Origin: CBFHOS01 sp965657645
Lineage (GTDB): Bacteria; Pseudomonadota; Alphaproteobacteria; Puniceispirillales; Puniceispirillaceae
Direction: 5' to 3'
Length of the DNA stretch: 7,307 bases
Assembly (NCBI GenBank): GCA_965657645.1
Contig: CBFHOS010000052.1
Location: 1-7,307, forward strand
The position numbers and the translations under genes are program-made. The notes beneath the pieces were generated by a model. That model did not search any database. It saw only the letters and a program-made list of their open reading frames with translations, and was not told the origin of the DNA. Positions 5,515 through 7,307 of this stretch are shown in pieces (position 1 is the stretch's first letter; each line of letters begins with the position of its first letter).

Positions 5515-6956
5515 TGCTGTTCGGCCAGTCCCTGCGCCTGCGCCTCATTGTGCTGGTATTAACGCCGCTATTATTCGTCGCGCTAGGCGGCTTGGGGTGG
5601 CAATACCGCCAAGCCAGCCAATCCGCCGCCGCGATTTATGACCAGAAACTATCAATCATTGCCCTCGCCATTTTCCGCGATCTATTGGCCACCAACGGCG
5701 AGCGCCTTTCCCCCGCGACCAAGCTGTTATTTGAAGAGGCCTCCGGCGCACCGTTTTTCTATCATGTCAGTGGCCCGGATGGCAGTTTCGTCACCGGCTA
5801 TTCACCGCCGCCCGTACCCACCGGCAAACGTGCCACGGCGAATGAATTGGTGTTCTTTGAATCCTCGCATCGGGGCCGTCCGGTTACGGTCGTGCAATTG
5901 ATGGAACGCGCCGAGATCGACCAGCTATCAGGCGTTGTTATGGTATCGGTCTGGCAAGATCTGGAACAACGCCGCGCCTTTGCAGAGGCGTTTCTATTGC
6001 GTGATACGATCATTGCCGGCTTGTTATTGTTAACCACGGCGATGGTTGTGTTCTTTGGTGTTCGCCGCGGCCTGCGTCCATTGCGTGCGCTTGAAGAAGC
6101 GTTGATCCGCCGGTCCAGTTCCGACCTTGGCCCGATCCGCCGACAGGTGCCGGTTGAGGTTCGCCAGATTGTCCGGCGGCTCAATGATCTATTTGCCGAG
6201 GTCACCAATAACCAAGCCGAAAAGGACCGCTTTATTTCCAACGCGGCCCATCAATTGCGCAATCCGATTGCCAGCATTCACTCGCTGGCCGAGGTCACGC
6301 AATCATCGCGTAGCCTTGCCGATGCGCATGAACGCAATGCCCAGCTATTGACCGCCAGCTCGCACCTAGTGCGCCTCACCCAGCAATTGCTGTCCTATGA
6401 GGCGTTGCGCCATTCCGATATGGCGACACAGGATGTCGTGATTGACGAGATTATCGAGGCGGTGGCGACCAAGCATGCCAACGCGGTGATCGAGGCCAAT
6501 CTCGATTTTGCGTATGAGCCGGGCTGTGACGGGATAACAATATCGGCGGATCCGGTGCTAATTGAACAGGCGGTGACCAATTTGCTGGATAACGCGCTCA
6601 CCCATGGCGGCGATGAAATCGGCCAGATTGTGATCAAAACCAAACCCGCGGCGCGCCATATTGAAATCATCGTCAGCAATGACGGCAAGCCCGTGCCATC
6701 CGATTTGACAACACGCATTTTCGACCGGTTCGAGCAAGGCTATGAGAGCGCCGGAAGCGGGCTGGGCCTAGCCATCGTCCGCGAAATCTGCGCCCGCCAT
6801 AACGGCACAGTAACGGTCACAACCGACACCGGCAAAGACACCGGCAAATCAGGCAAAGACAAAACCGGCAAAACCGGCAAAGGCAAATCAGGCAAAAACT
6901 GGACCAACTTCACCATAAAACTACCAACAAAAGCACCAGCGTCTAAGGCCGAATAA
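5514..6956 (+). CDS. tctE: TctE-like sensor histidine kinase with Gly-Lys repeat near the C-terminus
   Basis: A 480-residue inner-membrane kinase, presumed partner of the preceding regulator. Order: TM1 (about 10-29), an extracytoplasmic sensor region of about 135 residues resembling the two-component sensor kinase N-terminal domain of TctE-type kinases, TM2 (about 165-183), a HAMP-like linker, the dimerisation domain with His246 in NAAHQLRNPIAS, and the ATPase domain with the N-box NLLDNALTHG (Asn360), G1 SNDGKPVP (Asp390), F-box FDRFEQ and G2 GSGLGLAIV (415-423). Between the strands GTVTVTT and NFTIKLP lies an atypical insert (about 439-462) with seven Gly-Lys pairs, where related kinases have only a short turn. 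An AGGTGGG stretch upstream can serve as ribosome binding site, and the ATG shares one base with the regulator stop. All catalytic boxes are intact, so it should be active. The ligand is presumably the transported carboxylate (inference). Confidence 0.92.
   Translation: MLFGQSLRLRLIVLVLTPLLFVALGGLGWQYRQASQSAAAIYDQKLSIIALAIFRDLLATNGERLSPATKLLFEEASGAPFFYHVSGPDGSFVTGYSPPPVPTGKRATANELVFFESSHRGRPVTVVQLMERAEIDQLSGVVMVSVWQDLEQRRAFAEAFLLRDTIIAGLLLLTTAMVVFFGVRRGLRPLRALEEALIRRSSSDLGPIRRQVPVEVRQIVRRLNDLFAEVTNNQAEKDRFISNAAHQLRNPIASIHSLAEVTQSSRSLADAHERNAQLLTASSHLVRLTQQLLSYEALRHSDMATQDVVIDEIIEAVATKHANAVIEANLDFAYEPGCDGITISADPVLIEQAVTNLLDNALTHGGDEIGQIVIKTKPAARHIEIIVSNDGKPVPSDLTTRIFDRFEQGYESAGSGLGLAIVREICARHNGTVTVTTDTGKDTGKSGKDKTGKTGKGKSGKNWTNFTIKLPTKAPASKAE
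6831..6896 (+). repeat. In-frame GGCAAA repeat coding for Gly-Lys pairs in the kinase gene
   Basis: Seven exact GGCAAA copies start at 6831, 6843, 6852, 6867, 6876, 6882 and 6891. All spacings (12, 9, 15, 9, 6, 9) are multiples of three, and the copies are mostly preceded by ACC or TCA, giving a Thr/Ser-Gly-Lys pattern. The array is imperfect and could expand or contract by slippage without breaking the frame. Confidence 0.85.
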
Positions 6957-6961
6957 GGCAA

Positions 6962-7307
6962 TTAGCAATTCTTGTAATCCTTGGCGACACATTCCCGCGC
7001 AAGTTTCTGTGCCGCCGATATGTCGGCTGGGGTCATCATTTTGCTAATGATGTCTCGGTTTTTGATCGCTTCCTCATGCCCAGTTGTCGCCGCAATATTC
7101 AACCACATATGGGCATAAGCACTATCCTGCGGCACACCTTGTCCTTTTGCATGCATAACACCCAGATTGACCTGAGCATCGACATAACCTTGTTCAGCCG
7201 CGGGGCGATACCACTTCACCGCCGCTTTGTAATCCTGTGAAACGCCGTATCCGTTTGCATGCATAACACCCAGATTGTGCTGGGCCTCGGCAAGCCCCTG
7301 ATCAGCG
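6962..7307 (-). CDS. Sel1-repeat protein (C-terminal 114 residues; 5' end beyond right edge)
   Basis: The reading frame stays open from its TAA stop to the window edge, so the internal ATG at 7264 is not the true start. The visible part holds two Sel1-like (TPR-related) helical repeats of 36 residues: AEAQHNLGVMHANGYGVSQD onward, and VDAQVNLGVMHAKGQGVPQD onward, with the conserved A-A-LG--G-GV-D-A pattern. The second degenerates into AYAHMWLNIAATTGH, the usual last repeat. A short capping helix follows and ends in ECVAKDYKNC with two cysteines. Sel1 proteins act as protein-protein interaction scaffolds, often exported, but no specific partner can be named. It converges on the sensor kinase gene with 5 bp between stops, and no terminator hairpin is visible there. 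Probably unrelated to the transporter system. Confidence 0.85.
   Translation of the reverse strand, partial: ADQGLAEAQHNLGVMHANGYGVSQDYKAAVKWYRPAAEQGYVDAQVNLGVMHAKGQGVPQDSAYAHMWLNIAATTGHEEAIKNRDIISKMMTPADISAAQKLARECVAKDYKNC
7146..7277. repeat. 24-bp exact direct repeat, 108 bp apart, within the Sel1 gene
   Basis: Bases 7146-7169 and 7254-7277 are identical (each begins TTTGCATGCATAAC). The 108-bp period is exactly 36 codons, one Sel1 unit, and the repeated bases encode NLGVMHA. Conservation at the DNA level points to recent duplication or gene conversion between repeat units. Confidence 0.85.

Noticed and set aside
5798..6718. Minus-strand open frames opposite the sensor kinase gene
   Set aside because: Arg/Ser-rich translations antisense to intact kinase motifs; typical by-products of GC-rich coding sequence.
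6946..6961. Small GGCC/GGC inverted repeat between the convergent kinase and Sel1 genes
   Set aside because: A stem of three to four pairs with no T-tract is too weak to call a terminator.

Overview
The window looks like a stretch of an alphaproteobacterial chromosome. The genes most resemble proteobacterial families, codon use is moderately GC-rich, and the layout is the one known for tripartite tricarboxylate transporter (TTT) loci. A marine, SAR116-like alphaproteobacterium is my guess from overall style only; no rRNA or other marker is present to confirm it.

Left arm (1-4733, minus strand). A compact operon reads leftward: a periplasmic tricarboxylate-binding protein (tctC-like), a single membrane protein fusing TctA and TctB, an NAD-dependent isocitrate/isopropylmalate-dehydrogenase-family enzyme, and the start of a PrpF/4-oxalomesaconate-tautomerase-family isomerase that runs off the left edge. 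The last three genes are packed very tightly (6-nt gap, then a 4-nt ATGA overlap). The tctC-tctAB gap of about 80 nt instead holds a strong 11-bp hairpin, which probably sets a higher level of binding protein than of permease.

Centre (4734-4845). A 112-nt divergent control region separates the transporter operon from its regulators. It contains a strong Shine-Dalgarno for tctC and a tandem 11-bp direct repeat next to the regulator start, which is a candidate binding site for the OmpR-type regulator.

Right arm (4846-6956, plus strand). A TctD-like response regulator and a TctE-like sensor kinase overlap by one base. The kinase carries an unusual Gly-Lys-rich repeat inside its ATPase domain, near the C-terminus. 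Converging on it with only 5 bp between stop codons is the 3' part of a Sel1-repeat gene, which is probably unrelated.

Taken together, the window suggests a sense-import-metabolise cassette. TctDE senses an extracytoplasmic polycarboxylate and induces the transporter. TctC and TctAB import the compound. The dehydrogenase and the PrpF-like isomerase then act on it. Coupling of the two enzymes to the transporter suggests a substrate other than plain citrate, but the compound cannot be named from sequence. There are no RNA genes, insertion sequences, CRISPR arrays or gene-free stretches over 300 bases.
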